A stretch of DNA of 46,931 nt. It comes from a virus. The translations under genes and the position numbers were made by a program. Shown here one piece after another: positions 31,049 through 41,058 of the stretch. The notes beneath the pieces are model-generated. The model worked only from the letters and a program-made list of their open reading frames with translations, was not told where the DNA came from and did no database searches. The stretch's first letter is position 1. Every line of letters begins with the position of its first letter. The DNA lies in the IMG/VR virus record IMGVR_UViG_3300002835_013909, positions 1 to 46,931 of that record. One strand, 5' to 3'.

Positions 31049-32533
31049 ATGATAAATCAAGGTAATCAAGAAAATTTTGATAACAAAGAAGAATTATTAA
31101 TCAATAATTCCGCCTACGTCAAAGCTTTACAGCTTGGAGAACAAGGATATCAAGGATATCAAGGAACTAAAGGAACTCAAGGAACTCAAGGTTATCAAGG
31201 ACCCGGAATAGGATCTCAAGGAAGACAAGGACATCAAGGAAGACAAGGAGAGCAAGGAGAGCAAGGATATCAAGGAAGACAAGGAAGACAAGGTCTGCAA
31301 GGAGAAAAAGGACTAACGGGACCACAAGGAGGATTAGGATTAACAGGAGTAAAAGGGGATAAAGGGAATCAGGGTCAACAAGGAGAAAAAGGATCTGTAG
31401 GCATAGGAAACCAAGGACAACAAGGAAATCTAGGACTTCAAGGACGACAAGGAAATAAAGGACTTCAAGGAGACTTTGGAAATCAAGGAGAAAGAGGAAA
31501 TCAAGGTTTACAAGGAAGAGACGGTTTTCAAGGCACTATTGGATTTCAAGGTCGTCAGGGATTTCAAGGAAATCAAGGAAATCAAGGTTTTCAAGGATTT
31601 CAAGGTCGCCAAGGATTTCAAGGCCGTCAAGGAGAAAAGGGCTATCAAGGCAGTCAAGGTTTTCAGGGATATCAAGGTCATCAAGGTCGTCAAGGATTTC
31701 AAGGTCGCCAAGGATATCAAGGTCATCAAGGATATCAAGGATATCAAGGTCATCAAGGACGCCAAGGATTTCAAGGTCGCCAAGGATTTCAAGGTCATCA
31801 AGGATTTCAAGGTCGCCAAGGATTTCAAGGTCACCAAGGATTTCAAGGTCGCCAAGGAGAAAAAGGATTAATTGGAGTTCAAGGAGCAATAGGATTAACT
31901 GGGGCAATAGGCCCACAAGGAAAACAAGGAATAAACGGCTTAGGAGGAGTTGTTGGTCCGAAAGGGTCTCAAGGCGCTCAAGGCGCAATAGGGCCGAAAG
32001 GATCAACAGGATCAACAGGCCCCAAAGGAGCAACAGGTGCGACAGGCCCCACAGGAGCAACAGGTGCGACAGGAGCAAAAGGATCAACAGGAGCAAAAGG
32101 AGCACAAGGTTCAGCAGGAGCTAAAAATGCAATTGTTCCAATTATACAAGAATATTCTGAAAAATATGTTGGCTTGTCTTGCGTAGAAATGCCTGAAGTT
32201 CGGTTTGAAGATTTAGTTTTTACAGTTATTGGCAATCAAGGCACTAACAATCATAAAGATTTTATTAAATTAAATGATAGTTTTGTGCAAGTTTGCGATC
32301 CTCAGTCAATTGTCGTCGTCAGTGTAGTTCCATCAGCTCCAATTAACATTGGAGCATACATAGAAGGTGAATTTTTGTTTATCGAAGCAGAAAGCGAAAA
32401 GTTAATTGAAAATGAAATAAAATTAACAATTAGACTATCAGGAATTAGATTGGGCTTTAGCGGCAGAAGATTTGTTGAATACACATACAAAGAAATGATT
32501 AAAAACAATCAATTTTGGAATAGTTGGGAATAA
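31049..32533 (+). CDS. Collagen-like fibre protein 1 (494 residues)
   Basis: Start ATG 31049 with AGGA upstream; the longer frame from 30914 overlaps the preceding gene and lacks a site. Residues 1-30 are a short head, about 30-359 are uninterrupted G-x-x triplets, mostly GxQ with x = Y, F, N, R, H or E, changing near the end to GPKG/GATGATG collagen-like triplets, and 360-494 form a globular C-terminal domain. That domain is paralogous to the C-terminus of fibre 2: both contain [11 protein letters not shown], a VSVVPSxP strand, RLSGIR, and an end with FW and W. Likely a trimeric virion fibre with a C-terminal folding or receptor domain. Confidence 0.85.
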   Translation: MINQGNQENFDNKEELLINNSAYVKALQLGEQGYQGYQGTKGTQGTQGYQGPGIGSQGRQGHQGRQGEQGEQGYQGRQGRQGLQGEKGLTGPQGGLGLTGVKGDKGNQGQQGEKGSVGIGNQGQQGNLGLQGRQGNKGLQGDFGNQGERGNQGLQGRDGFQGTIGFQGRQGFQGNQGNQGFQGFQGRQGFQGRQGEKGYQGSQGFQGYQGHQGRQGFQGRQGYQGHQGYQGYQGHQGRQGFQGRQGFQGHQGFQGRQGFQGHQGFQGRQGEKGLIGVQGAIGLTGAIGPQGKQGINGLGGVVGPKGSQGAQGAIGPKGSTGSTGPKGATGATGPTGATGATGAKGSTGAKGAQGSAGAKNAIVPIIQEYSEKYVGLSCVEMPEVRFEDLVFTVIGNQGTNNHKDFIKLNDSFVQVCDPQSIVVVSVVPSAPINIGAYIEGEFLFIEAESEKLIENEIKLTIRLSGIRLGFSGRRFVEYTYKEMIKNNQFWNSWE

Positions 32534-32571
32534 GCTATTTTATAATAAATCAAAAAAAGTATAGGAATAAA

Positions 32572-35500
32572 ATGGCAAATCAATGCAATCAATCAGCAAC
32601 GCAAAGAACAGAAGAAGAATTATTGTGTGTTTTTGCAGACAATAACCAAGGTGGAATTACCGCACAAGATCTGCGAGATTTTGTTGTTTCGACTCAAATT
32701 GGACAGTCAAAACAAGGACCACAAGGAAACCAAGGGCAATCTGGCTCACAAGGCAACCAAGGCTCACAAGGAAGAGCAGGGTCTCAAGGCGCTCAAGGTG
32801 GTCCTAGTATTGTTGCGGGTCCACAAGGCGCACAAGGTACAAAAGGAAATCAAGGAAATCAAGGATTACAAGGAAATCAAGGAACTATTGGCCTTCAAGG
32901 CAGTCCTGATGGATTCCAAGGAATTCAAGGTCTTCAGGGCGAACAAGGAATCAAAGGTGAACAAGGTCTTCAAGGCGAACAAGGAATCCAAGGTGCTGGA
33001 TTTCAAGGAGATATTGGCCTACAAGGCTATCAAGGGTTCCAAGGTCAAGGATATCAAGGACAAAAGGGAAGTCAAGGAATTGATGGAGCACAAGGACAAC
33101 AAGGCGTTCAAGGTTTTCAAGGACCGCAAGGTGGAAAAGGCGCACAAGGAACAACAGGCGCAACAGGGATTGGAACACAAGGCGTTCAAGGGCTTCAAGG
33201 ACTACAAGGCAATCAGGGAATTCAAGGCGCTGGATATCAAGGCGCTCAAGGATATCAAGGAAGACAAGGAACTATTGGATTACAAGGAACTATTGGATTA
33301 CAAGGACAACAAGGACAACAAGGCCAACAAGGATTTCAAGGACATCAAGGAAGACAAGGTTTAATAGGAAATCAAGGCGAAAAAGGGTTCCAAGGAGAAC
33401 AAGGGCGACAAGGATTTCAAGGACATCAAGGAAGACAAGGTTTAATAGGAAATCAAGGCGAAAAAGGGTTCCAAGGAGAACAAGGGCGACAAGGATTTCA
33501 AGGCCGTCAAGGGTTAACTGGAAATCAAGGATCAACTGGAAATCAAGGCGAAAAAGGGTTCCAAGGAAATCAAGGAAACCAAGGACAAGGATTCCAAGGA
33601 AATCAAGGATTCCAAGGATTCCAAGGAAATCAAGGATTCCAAGGATTCCAAGGATTCCAAGGATTCCAAGGATATCAAGGATTAGGATATCAAGGATACC
33701 AAAGCAACCAAGGATTCCAAGGGCTTCAAGGTTTCCAAGGAAATCAAGGCGAACAAGGGCTTCAAGGTTTCCAAGGAAATCAAGGCGAACAAGGCTATCA
33801 AAGTGAACAAGGATTTCAAGGTGAACAAGGAAGACAAGGAAGACAAGGCGAACAAGGATATCAAGGAGATAAAGGCGAACAAGGATATCAAGGATTTCAA
33901 GGAATACTAGGAAGTCAAGGATTTCAAGGAATACTAGGAAGTCAAGGAAATAAAGGAGATACTGGAAATCAAGGCGAACAAGGATATCAAGGAAATCAAG
34001 GCTATCAAGGTCATCAAGGATTTACTGGAATTCAAGGAGATAGAGGATATCAAGGATATCAAGGTAGACAAGGAAGACAAGGCGAACAAGGCGATGTTGG
34101 ATTAACTGGCAATCAAGGAAGCCTAGGATATCAAGGAGAACAAGGATATCAAGGATTAGGATATCAAGGAGAAACAGGATATCAAGGATATCAAAGCAAT
34201 CAAGGATACCAAGGATACCAAGGATATCAAGGAATACAAGGATATCAAGGACTAGGATATCAAGGAGAAACAGGATATCAAGGATATCAAAGCAATCAAG
34301 GATACCAAGGAAATCAAGGTGAACAAGGATATCAAGGACTAGGATATCAAGGAGAAACTGGAAATATAGGAGATGTAGGATATCAAGGATATCAAGGAAA
34401 TCAAGGTGAACAAGGATATGTAGGACAACAAGGAAGCGAAGGTGAGCGAGGATACCAAGGATATCAAGGAATCCAAGGATTTCAAGGTCGTCAAGGATAC
34501 CAAGGAAATCAAGGAGATAGAGGATATCAAGGATTTCAAGGAACTCAAGGAGCACAAGGAGATCTTGGATTAACTGGTTACCAAGGACAAATAGGCTATC
34601 AAGGTCTGCAAGGTGAACAAGGATATCAAGGTTTTCAAGGGTTCCAAGGATATCAAGGACTAGGATATCAAGGGTTCCAAGGATATCAAGGGTTCCAAGG
34701 ATATCAAGGGTTCCAAGGATATCAAGGATTTCAGGGATATCAAGGATTTCAGGGATTCCAAGGTACTATTGGAATTACTGGCGCTCAAGGCATAACTGGC
34801 GCTCAAGGATCTCAAGGATTCCAAGGCTATCAGGGAAATCAAGGATTCCAAGGGTTTCAAGGATTCCAAGGTTACCAAGGAAATCAAGGTCATCAAGGTT
34901 ATCAAGGGCTACAAGGCTATCAAGGTTATCAAGGGCTGCAAGGATTTCAGGGAAATCAAGGAAATCAAGGGCTGCAAGGTAGTCCCGATGGATTTCAAGG
35001 AGGCCAAGGTTATCAAGGGTTCCAAGGTCATCAGGGAGAACAAGGCTATCAAGGAAATCAAGGATTCCAAGGGTTCCAAGGTCATCAAGGAAATCAAGGA
35101 TTCCAAGGGTTTCAAGGTCATCAAGGAAATCAAGGATTCCAAGGGTTCCAAGGAAATCAGGGAGAACAAGGCTATCAGGGAAACCAAGGATTCCAAGGGT
35201 TCCAAGGATTTCAGGGAAACCAAGGCTATCAAGGGTTCCAAGGAAATCAAGGCAATCAGGGAGAACAAGGATTCCAAGGGTTCCAAGGATTTCAGGGAAA
35301 CCAAGGCTATCAAGGGTTCCAAGGAAATCAAGGCAATCAGGGAGAACAAGGATTTCAAGGATTCCAAGGATTTCAGGGAAATCAAGGTAATCAGGGAGAA
35401 CAAGGGGCTGGTTATCAAGGAAATCAAGGTTACCAAGGAAATCAAGGGCTGCAAGGTAGTCCCGATGGATTCCAAGGAGGCCAAGGCTATCAAGGGTTCC

Positions 35501-37935
35501 AAGGGTTACAAGGAAATCAAGGCTATCAAGGGAACCAAGGCTATCAAGGGTTCCAAGGTCATCAGGGAGAACAAGGCTATCAGGGAAATCAAGGATTCCA
35601 AGGATTCCAAGGCCATCAAGGAAATCAAGGATTCCAAGGGTTCCAAGGAAATCAGGGAGAACAAGGCTATCAGGGAAACCAAGGATTCCAAGGGTTCCAA
35701 GGTCATCAGGGAGAACAAGGCTATCAGGGAAATCAAGGATTCCAAGGATTCCAAGGCCATCAAGGAAATCAAGGATTCCAAGGGTTCCAAGGAAATCAGG
35801 GAGAACAAGGCTATCAGGGAAACCAAGGATTCCAAGGGTTCCAAGGTCATCAGGGAGAACAAGGCTATCAGGGAAATCAAGGATTCCAAGGATTCCAAGG
35901 CCATCAAGGAAATCAAGGATTCCAAGGGTTCCAAGGAAATCAGGGAGAACAAGGCTATCAGGGAAACCAAGGATTCCAAGGGTTCCAAGGTCATCAGGGA
36001 GAACAAGGCTATCAGGGAAATCAAGGATTCCAAGGATTCCAAGGCCATCAAGGAAATCAAGGATTCCAAGGGTTCCAAGGTCATCAGGGAGAACAAGGCT
36101 ATCAGGGAAATCAAGGATTCCAAGGGTTCCAAGGTCATCAAGGAGAACAAGGTTATCAGGGAAATCAAGGTTTTCAAGGATTCCAAGGTCATCAGGGAGA
36201 ACAAGGCTATCAAGGAAATCAAGGATTCCAAGGATTCCAAGGTTATCAAGGAAATCAAGGGTTCCAAGGGTTTCAAGGAAATCAAGGATTCCAAGGATAT
36301 CAAGGAAACTTGGGATATCAAGGAGATGCTGGTGAATCTGGTGTTCAAGGACCGCAAGGCATTACAGGCACTGGACTACAAGGCAATCAGGGATTACAAG
36401 GTCCTGCTGATGGATTTCAAGGATATCAAGGATATCAAGGATATCAAGGATCAATAGGGAGTCAAGGTGTTGCTGGAACAGGTGGTCAAGGCTATCAAGG
36501 AAACCAAGGAACTCAGGGATATCAAGCATATCCTTTTGGATTTCAAGGCAGTCAAGGCAACGTAGGAAGCCAAGGATTCCAAGGACCAGCTAATGGTTTT
36601 CAAGGAAGACAAGGCGCACAAGGAAGACAAGGATTCCAAGGAAACCAAGGAAATCAAGGAGAACAAGGAAATCAAGGCAATCAAGGAGCAGGATTCCAAG
36701 GCAATCAGGGATTGCAAGGCCCTGCCGATGGATTTCAAGGATATCAAGGTAACCAAGGATATCAAGGTAACCAAGGATATCAAGGTAACCAAGGAAGACA
36801 AGGATATCAAGGAAGACAAGGATATCAAGGCAACCAAGGAAATCAAGGTTTTCAAGGTCCTGCCGATGGATTTCAAGGCATTCAAGGAAATCAAGGATCT
36901 TTATTTGGTCCAAAATATAAGTATGAGTCGGTATATGGTAATCAAGCTCCATCTGCTGGTTATATTCACTTTAATAATGCAACAATAAGTAATGTAACTC
37001 AGATTTACATCAAAAAAGTTGATTATAACGGTATAGATGAAGGAAATTACATCGAAGATTTTATTGTAAATAATTACATTTACATTGAATCCGACAATAC
37101 AACAAATTTAGCAATATTTAATTCAAATGGAAGTCCCATTGGCTACCAGTCTGGGGGATATTCTGGATTTCCAATAGATTATTATTCAGTTCCAGTCAAT
37201 TTTGTTTCTGGAAACGCATTAGTAAATCAAGAAATTTATAGCTTACTTACAGGAATAACAGGGAATCAAGGTTATCAAGGTTATCAAGGTTATCAAGGAA
37301 ATCAGGGTACAATTGGGGCACAAGGAAATCAAGGTGGACCAGCTGGATTTCAAGGCCAAACAGGAGCACAAGGGCCTAAAGGCGATCAAGGCGATCAAGG
37401 TGATCAAGGTGAGCCGGGTCCTCTAGGAGAACAAGGTCCTCCCGGCGAAAATGGTTCTGGATTGCAAGGTTCAGCCGGAGCACAAGGCGCACAAGGCGCA
37501 GAAGGTCCACAAGGTGATAAGTATGCGATCCTTCCTGTTGTTACTTCTCAAGGAACTGAATATGTTGAGCTTATATGTGTAGAAATGCCAGAAGTTAGAT
37601 TTGAAGATATCGTCATATTCAAGGTTGGTGGACTTGGACATAAAACAGAAAATGTTTCAAAATTTATTGATGATCGGTTGTTACAAGTTTGTGCCTTTAA
37701 CACAATAAAACCTGTAAGTGTTGTTCCATCAATGCCAGTTATTGTTGGAGCTTATGTGAGAGACAATCTTATTATTATTGATGTGGAAAGCGATAAGCTT
37801 ATCAATAATCAAATTGAAGTGGTAGTGAGACTTTCTGGAATAAGGGCTGGCGCTGCACATAAGAGATTCGCAACCCATACCTACGAAGAAATGGTTAGGA
37901 ATAATACATTCTGGAGTAGATGGAGAGAAGGTTAA
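32572..37935 (+). CDS. Giant collagen-like fibre protein 2 (1,787 residues)
   Basis: Start ATG 32572 with AGGA upstream. Residues 1-45 form an N-terminal head ([20 protein letters not shown] and DLRDFVV, a pattern met at the start of phage fibre/structural proteins). About 46-1440 are G-x-x triplets, nearly all GxQ; about 1442-1563 form a beta-rich insert (from [20 protein letters not shown]); a second, more collagen-like stretch follows ([15 protein letters not shown]), and the last ~137 residues are the C-terminal domain shared with fibre 1. No proline/hydroxyproline pattern is present in the main stretch. It contains perfect 144-bp DNA repeats. Confidence 0.85.
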   Translation: MANQCNQSATQRTEEELLCVFADNNQGGITAQDLRDFVVSTQIGQSKQGPQGNQGQSGSQGNQGSQGRAGSQGAQGGPSIVAGPQGAQGTKGNQGNQGLQGNQGTIGLQGSPDGFQGIQGLQGEQGIKGEQGLQGEQGIQGAGFQGDIGLQGYQGFQGQGYQGQKGSQGIDGAQGQQGVQGFQGPQGGKGAQGTTGATGIGTQGVQGLQGLQGNQGIQGAGYQGAQGYQGRQGTIGLQGTIGLQGQQGQQGQQGFQGHQGRQGLIGNQGEKGFQGEQGRQGFQGHQGRQGLIGNQGEKGFQGEQGRQGFQGRQGLTGNQGSTGNQGEKGFQGNQGNQGQGFQGNQGFQGFQGNQGFQGFQGFQGFQGYQGLGYQGYQSNQGFQGLQGFQGNQGEQGLQGFQGNQGEQGYQSEQGFQGEQGRQGRQGEQGYQGDKGEQGYQGFQGILGSQGFQGILGSQGNKGDTGNQGEQGYQGNQGYQGHQGFTGIQGDRGYQGYQGRQGRQGEQGDVGLTGNQGSLGYQGEQGYQGLGYQGETGYQGYQSNQGYQGYQGYQGIQGYQGLGYQGETGYQGYQSNQGYQGNQGEQGYQGLGYQGETGNIGDVGYQGYQGNQGEQGYVGQQGSEGERGYQGYQGIQGFQGRQGYQGNQGDRGYQGFQGTQGAQGDLGLTGYQGQIGYQGLQGEQGYQGFQGFQGYQGLGYQGFQGYQGFQGYQGFQGYQGFQGYQGFQGFQGTIGITGAQGITGAQGSQGFQGYQGNQGFQGFQGFQGYQGNQGHQGYQGLQGYQGYQGLQGFQGNQGNQGLQGSPDGFQGGQGYQGFQGHQGEQGYQGNQGFQGFQGHQGNQGFQGFQGHQGNQGFQGFQGNQGEQGYQGNQGFQGFQGFQGNQGYQGFQGNQGNQGEQGFQGFQGFQGNQGYQGFQGNQGNQGEQGFQGFQGFQGNQGNQGEQGAGYQGNQGYQGNQGLQGSPDGFQGGQGYQGFQGLQGNQGYQGNQGYQGFQGHQGEQGYQGNQGFQGFQGHQGNQGFQGFQGNQGEQGYQGNQGFQGFQGHQGEQGYQGNQGFQGFQGHQGNQGFQGFQGNQGEQGYQGNQGFQGFQGHQGEQGYQGNQGFQGFQGHQGNQGFQGFQGNQGEQGYQGNQGFQGFQGHQGEQGYQGNQGFQGFQGHQGNQGFQGFQGHQGEQGYQGNQGFQGFQGHQGEQGYQGNQGFQGFQGHQGEQGYQGNQGFQGFQGYQGNQGFQGFQGNQGFQGYQGNLGYQGDAGESGVQGPQGITGTGLQGNQGLQGPADGFQGYQGYQGYQGSIGSQGVAGTGGQGYQGNQGTQGYQAYPFGFQGSQGNVGSQGFQGPANGFQGRQGAQGRQGFQGNQGNQGEQGNQGNQGAGFQGNQGLQGPADGFQGYQGNQGYQGNQGYQGNQGRQGYQGRQGYQGNQGNQGFQGPADGFQGIQGNQGSLFGPKYKYESVYGNQAPSAGYIHFNNATISNVTQIYIKKVDYNGIDEGNYIEDFIVNNYIYIESDNTTNLAIFNSNGSPIGYQSGGYSGFPIDYYSVPVNFVSGNALVNQEIYSLLTGITGNQGYQGYQGYQGNQGTIGAQGNQGGPAGFQGQTGAQGPKGDQGDQGDQGEPGPLGEQGPPGENGSGLQGSAGAQGAQGAEGPQGDKYAILPVVTSQGTEYVELICVEMPEVRFEDIVIFKVGGLGHKTENVSKFIDDRLLQVCAFNTIKPVSVVPSMPVIVGAYVRDNLIIIDVESDKLINNQIEVVVRLSGIRAGAAHKRFATHTYEEMVRNNTFWSRWREG
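35581..36012 (+). repeat. Three perfect 144-bp tandem repeats inside fibre 2
   Basis: Copies start at 35581, 35725 and 35869, identical base for base (48 residues, 16 GxQ triplets each), with a partial fourth from 36013. A shorter 81-bp repeat starts at 33361 and 33442 (first ~60 nt identical). Such identity points to recent expansion, and short-read assembly may have mis-sized it. Confidence 0.9.
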
Positions 37936-37938
37936 ATT

Positions 37939-38478
37939 TTACAGAATATAACCAAGTATGGTTCCTTCAAAGTCACAACCAACAGAAGCTTCATGAGTTA
38001 CTTTCAAAACGATTGTAACTCCTTCTGGGACTTTGATCGGAGAATAACTGTAAGTTAAATTGAGTGTTAAATTTGCCACTGAACTACGACCAGCTAGAAC
38101 TGGATCGCCATCAACATAAAGCTTAAAAAGCGCATTAGCGTTTCCGCTAACATTAACCCCAATAAAATAAAATGTTTTATCTGCTGGAACAGTATAAGTA
38201 ACAACTGTTGTTTCGGTTGATGTTAAAACAAGAGCTACATCTCCAAACGTATTTGCTTCAGTCCCGGGATAACTAGGAACTATTGGCCGAGTTACTAAAC
38301 CGAACTCATCTCCAATAGGATTAGTCACTTGCGCTGGGACTATGTCATCAATACCTTCCCCTGTAATGACAACACGGGGTCTTTTACGATTGGTCGGAGA
38401 CGATGGATAAACCACAAGTGATTCATCCATGACATCCCCGCCAACGCCGGGATTAAGTATTGTGTAATCATCAGCCAT
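37939..38478 (-). CDS. Beta-rich phage structural protein
   Basis: A 179-residue protein. The N-terminus (DDYTILNPGVGGDVMDESL) matches a form often found at the start of phage virion proteins. After a basic/linker stretch, residues about 75-179 look like a beta-sandwich (alternating Val/Thr strands, VTYTVPADKTFYFIGVNVSG, and FKLYVDG). It converges with fibre 2 with only 3 nt between stops. A baseplate, head decoration or fibre-accessory role is inferred from type and context. Start ATG 38478 follows AAGGAG. Confidence 0.65.
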   Translation of the reverse strand: MADDYTILNPGVGGDVMDESLVVYPSSPTNRKRPRVVITGEGIDDIVPAQVTNPIGDEFGLVTRPIVPSYPGTEANTFGDVALVLTSTETTVVTYTVPADKTFYFIGVNVSGNANALFKLYVDGDPVLAGRSSVANLTLNLTYSYSPIKVPEGVTIVLKVTHEASVGCDFEGTILGYIL

Positions 38479-38532
38479 ATTTGACTTTTCTCCTTATATA
38501 TTTAGCACTTGATGCCACAAAACTTATTCTTC

Positions 38533-38561
38533 TTGAATTTTCTCAAAAACTCCTGTACAAT
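38533..38561 (+). promoter_or_regulatory. Sigma-70-type promoter for exonuclease-uvsW operon
   Basis: TTGAAT (38533-38538), 17-nt spacer, TACAAT (38556-38561), about 35 nt before the GTG start at 38597. It heads the plus-strand run to 45.26 kb. Confidence 0.6.
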
Positions 38562-38596
38562 AAGCACTTGGAGACCGTTCTAATGAGGCCAAAATC

Positions 38597-39226
38597 GTGA
38601 AATTCGCCAGCATTGACATTGAAACAACAGGTCTTTCTCAGGAAAACTGTGACATATTACAGTTTGCTGTTGTTTTGGATGATTTGAAAAACCCAAAACC
38701 ACTTGAAGAACTTCCTCGATTCCAAGCTATATTTATGCAGGATAACTATAAGGGTAATCCATTCGCTTTGAGTATGCATTCAGAAATATTCAAAAAAATT
38801 GATATGGCTAAAAAGAAAAATCTGGAATATTGCCCAGACCAAGACATTTATTTCATGCCCATAGATCACTTGCCAACCGCTCTTACCGCCTTTTTTCTCA
38901 AAAATGGTTATAATCAAAATGATAAAAATGGCAATATTTATATAAATCCAGCAGGTAAGAATTTATCTTCTTTCGACATTCCTTTCCTTAAATCAAAAAT
39001 CAAGGATTGGGGAAGCATTTACTTTCTTAATCGCTCTATAGATCCTGCTATATTGTATTTTGATTTGGAAAATGATCATTCTCTTCCTGACATGAAAAAA
39101 TGCATGGAAAGAGCAGGCATCGCAGGAGAAGTTGCCCATACTGCTCTTGAAGACGCTTTAGTTGTGATTAAACTTTTGAGACACAAGTTGATAAATAAAG
39201 AATGTGTTGCGGAAGAAAAAAGGTGA
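38597..39226 (+). CDS. DnaQ-like 3'-5' exonuclease (DEDDh)
   Basis: A 209-residue nuclease. ASIDIETTGLSQENCDILQF gives ExoI (D-x-E), KNLSSFDIPFL gives ExoII (with the Asp of SFD), and the HTALEDALVVIKLL segment gives ExoIII (H...D), so it is DEDDh type, as in DnaQ/RNase T. It may supply proofreading for the compact polymerase at 24464, which has lost exonuclease residues. Start GTG 38597 has GAGG upstream. Its stop overlaps the GTG of a small basic gene by 4 nt. Confidence 0.85.
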   Translation: MKFASIDIETTGLSQENCDILQFAVVLDDLKNPKPLEELPRFQAIFMQDNYKGNPFALSMHSEIFKKIDMAKKKNLEYCPDQDIYFMPIDHLPTALTAFFLKNGYNQNDKNGNIYINPAGKNLSSFDIPFLKSKIKDWGSIYFLNRSIDPAILYFDLENDHSLPDMKKCMERAGIAGEVAHTALEDALVVIKLLRHKLINKECVAEEKR

Positions 39227-39336
39227 AAAAGAGGAAGACTACAGGACCAAGATCTGGTCTGACTAAGTCTCGTGCAAAAGTGCAATCTCAGGAGAAGTTA
39301 AAAAAAGATGACCAACATCCTCCGAATCAACAATGA
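39223..39336 (+). CDS. 37-residue basic protein
   Basis: Frame from GTG 39223 to TGA 39336 reads VKKRKTTGPRSGLTKSRAKV and ends DDQHPPNQQ. It overlaps the exonuclease stop (GTGA) and, in another frame, the first 29 nt of uvsW. Its basic content suggests nucleic-acid binding or a linker role in coupling translation of the flanking genes. Small and without homologues I can name. Confidence 0.45.
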   Translation: MKKRKTTGPRSGLTKSRAKVQSQEKLKKDDQHPPNQQ

Positions 39337-40753
39337 TTATTCTTTTTTCTTGTCTGATGATATGAAAATCAGAACTGAGTTGTGGGACAGATTACGTTTC
39401 CGTGATAAGAATTACTTTCACAACCGTGCCTACAAGATGAAAAAGTGGGACGGCTTCATCAATTTTTTTGCATTAGAAACAGGTAAATTTTTGACTGGTT
39501 TGCTTCCTGAAGTTAGTGCTGTCTTGAATCATTTCAAAACAGAATATACAGTTGAAGACTTGAGAACTAAGAGTCTATTCGCTTATCAAGAAGTTGACAA
39601 ACTTTTTCTTAATCAATGGCTTCCAGAAACGAACAGTATTGGCGACAAGATCAAGTCTCTTGAGCTTTATGATTACCAAGTTGAAATGATTAATCAAGTT
39701 GTCAAACATCGCAGAGGTGTTATCTATGCTCCTACTTCTGCTGGAAAATCATTGGTAATGCTCGGTATCCTTAAAACTATTGCTCCTAATACACCTACAT
39801 TGGTTTTGCAGAATAGGGCTAGTTTGGCTCAACAAAATTACGATGAGTTTGTTAAGTGGGGTCTTCCTAATGTTGGATCATTATGGGGTGGAAGTGTAAA
39901 TCCAAGTATGATAACAGTTGCAACAGTTCAATCTGTTGCCAAAATGGAAAAAGTATTGCCTAAAATCAAAGTTCTTATTGTTGATGAAATTCATGATATG
40001 ATGAGTACTTTGCCAAAAGCTGTTTATCGTCGTCTCAAGTCTGCTGATATTCGTGTTGCAGTAAGTGCAACTCCTTTCAAATTTGGTGGTAAAGACCAAG
40101 TTCAAAAATTTTATGTTCGTGGTTTTTTCGGGCCAATCTTGAAGATTAAGTCGGCAGAAGGTGGAGTTCTAACTACTTCTGAATTGCAAGACCGTGGAAT
40201 TTTGGCAAAGAGCAAGTGTATATTCTATCCAATTCGTGAGCCTAAGATTCCACATGACATTTACATTGATGCAGTAACTCGTGGAATTGCCGAAAGCTTT
40301 CATTTTCATGATGTTGTAACTCGTCTTGCCAAGAGTTTAAGAGGTAGAACTCTTATTCTAGTTGATCGTATTGCTCATGGAGATGCTTTGAACAAGCTTC
40401 TTCCCAACAGTCTTTGGGTTCAAGGCAAAGACAATGCTGTTACCAGAAAGTCAGTAATTAAAGAATTGCAGAAGGCTAAGGGCGATTTAATTGCGATTGC
40501 AACTCAGCAGATTTTTAATACGGGAATCAATGTTCACCCAAACAATTTAATTAATGCTGCTGGTGGTCAGGCTGATCACATGATTATTCAGCGTATGGGT
40601 CGTGGATTAAGAACAGCCGATGACAAAGAAAGATTGAATTATTTTGACTTTGTTTTTGAAATTAATGATTATCTGGAAGATCACAGCAACAAAAGAATTG
40701 AAATTTTGAAGAAAGAAGGTCATAATGTTGAAATCAAGGAGATAGACTTTTAA
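39308..40753 (+). CDS. uvsW: UvsW-type superfamily 2 DNA helicase
   Basis: Fork-reversal and branch-migration helicase that in T4 removes R-loops and helps switch to recombination-dependent replication. The N-terminal ~100 residues (FRDKNYFHNRAYKMKKWDG) match the UvsW DNA-binding domain; then YDYQVEMI (Q-motif), Walker A PTSAGKS, DEIH, SATPF, the motif V-type TQQIFNTGIN and QRMGRGLR motif VI. 481 residues, as in T4 (about 500). It is coupled to the small gene at 40753 (TAATG). Confidence 0.92.
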   Translation: MTNILRINNDYSFFLSDDMKIRTELWDRLRFRDKNYFHNRAYKMKKWDGFINFFALETGKFLTGLLPEVSAVLNHFKTEYTVEDLRTKSLFAYQEVDKLFLNQWLPETNSIGDKIKSLELYDYQVEMINQVVKHRRGVIYAPTSAGKSLVMLGILKTIAPNTPTLVLQNRASLAQQNYDEFVKWGLPNVGSLWGGSVNPSMITVATVQSVAKMEKVLPKIKVLIVDEIHDMMSTLPKAVYRRLKSADIRVAVSATPFKFGGKDQVQKFYVRGFFGPILKIKSAEGGVLTTSELQDRGILAKSKCIFYPIREPKIPHDIYIDAVTRGIAESFHFHDVVTRLAKSLRGRTLILVDRIAHGDALNKLLPNSLWVQGKDNAVTRKSVIKELQKAKGDLIAIATQQIFNTGINVHPNNLINAAGGQADHMIIQRMGRGLRTADDKERLNYFDFVFEINDYLEDHSNKRIEILKKEGHNVEIKEIDF

Positions 40754-41058
40754 TGTTGGATTCTCCTGATTTTGAACTTGAATTTTACGATGAGCAGAAT
40801 CGTATGATGATGGAGAGGTATGTAGTTGTTTTCAAAAAATGGAAAATTCCTTGGAAGACATATGTCAAAGATGTTGAAAAAAGGCTTAGAAATAGAAAAT
40901 ATTGGCTATGGTCTTACTTAGTTGGAATAGAGAAGTTCATTCAAGATATGGGTGAAAATGTTCCATCCAAAGAGTTAGTGGAAAAAGATAAAGATTCCCG
41001 TATCAGTAGAATTGTAGGGGACTTCTACAAAGTCGAACAATACATCAGGAACCTATGA
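40753..41058 (+). CDS. Hypothetical protein downstream of uvsW
   Basis: A 101-residue, largely helical, charged protein with a basic KRLRNRKYWLWSYLVGIEKF centre. It starts within the uvsW stop codon and ends in a 4-nt overlap with the TPR-glycosyltransferase gene. T4 also has a small gene after uvsW, but I cannot claim homology. Trp/Arg-rich centre suggests DNA or protein binding. Confidence 0.7.
   Translation: MLDSPDFELEFYDEQNRMMMERYVVVFKKWKIPWKTYVKDVEKRLRNRKYWLWSYLVGIEKFIQDMGENVPSKELVEKDKDSRISRIVGDFYKVEQYIRNL

Noticed and set aside
33361-36200. CRISPR-like or satellite array
   Set aside because: Repeats are in-frame coding repeats of the fibre with no unique spacers, so not a CRISPR array.
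32627-37000. Long open frames in all other frames of the fibre genes, including antisense
   Set aside because: They arise from the periodic GGA/CAA-rich repeat, which avoids stops in several frames; their products are simple Lys/Ile or Leu/Ser repeats.
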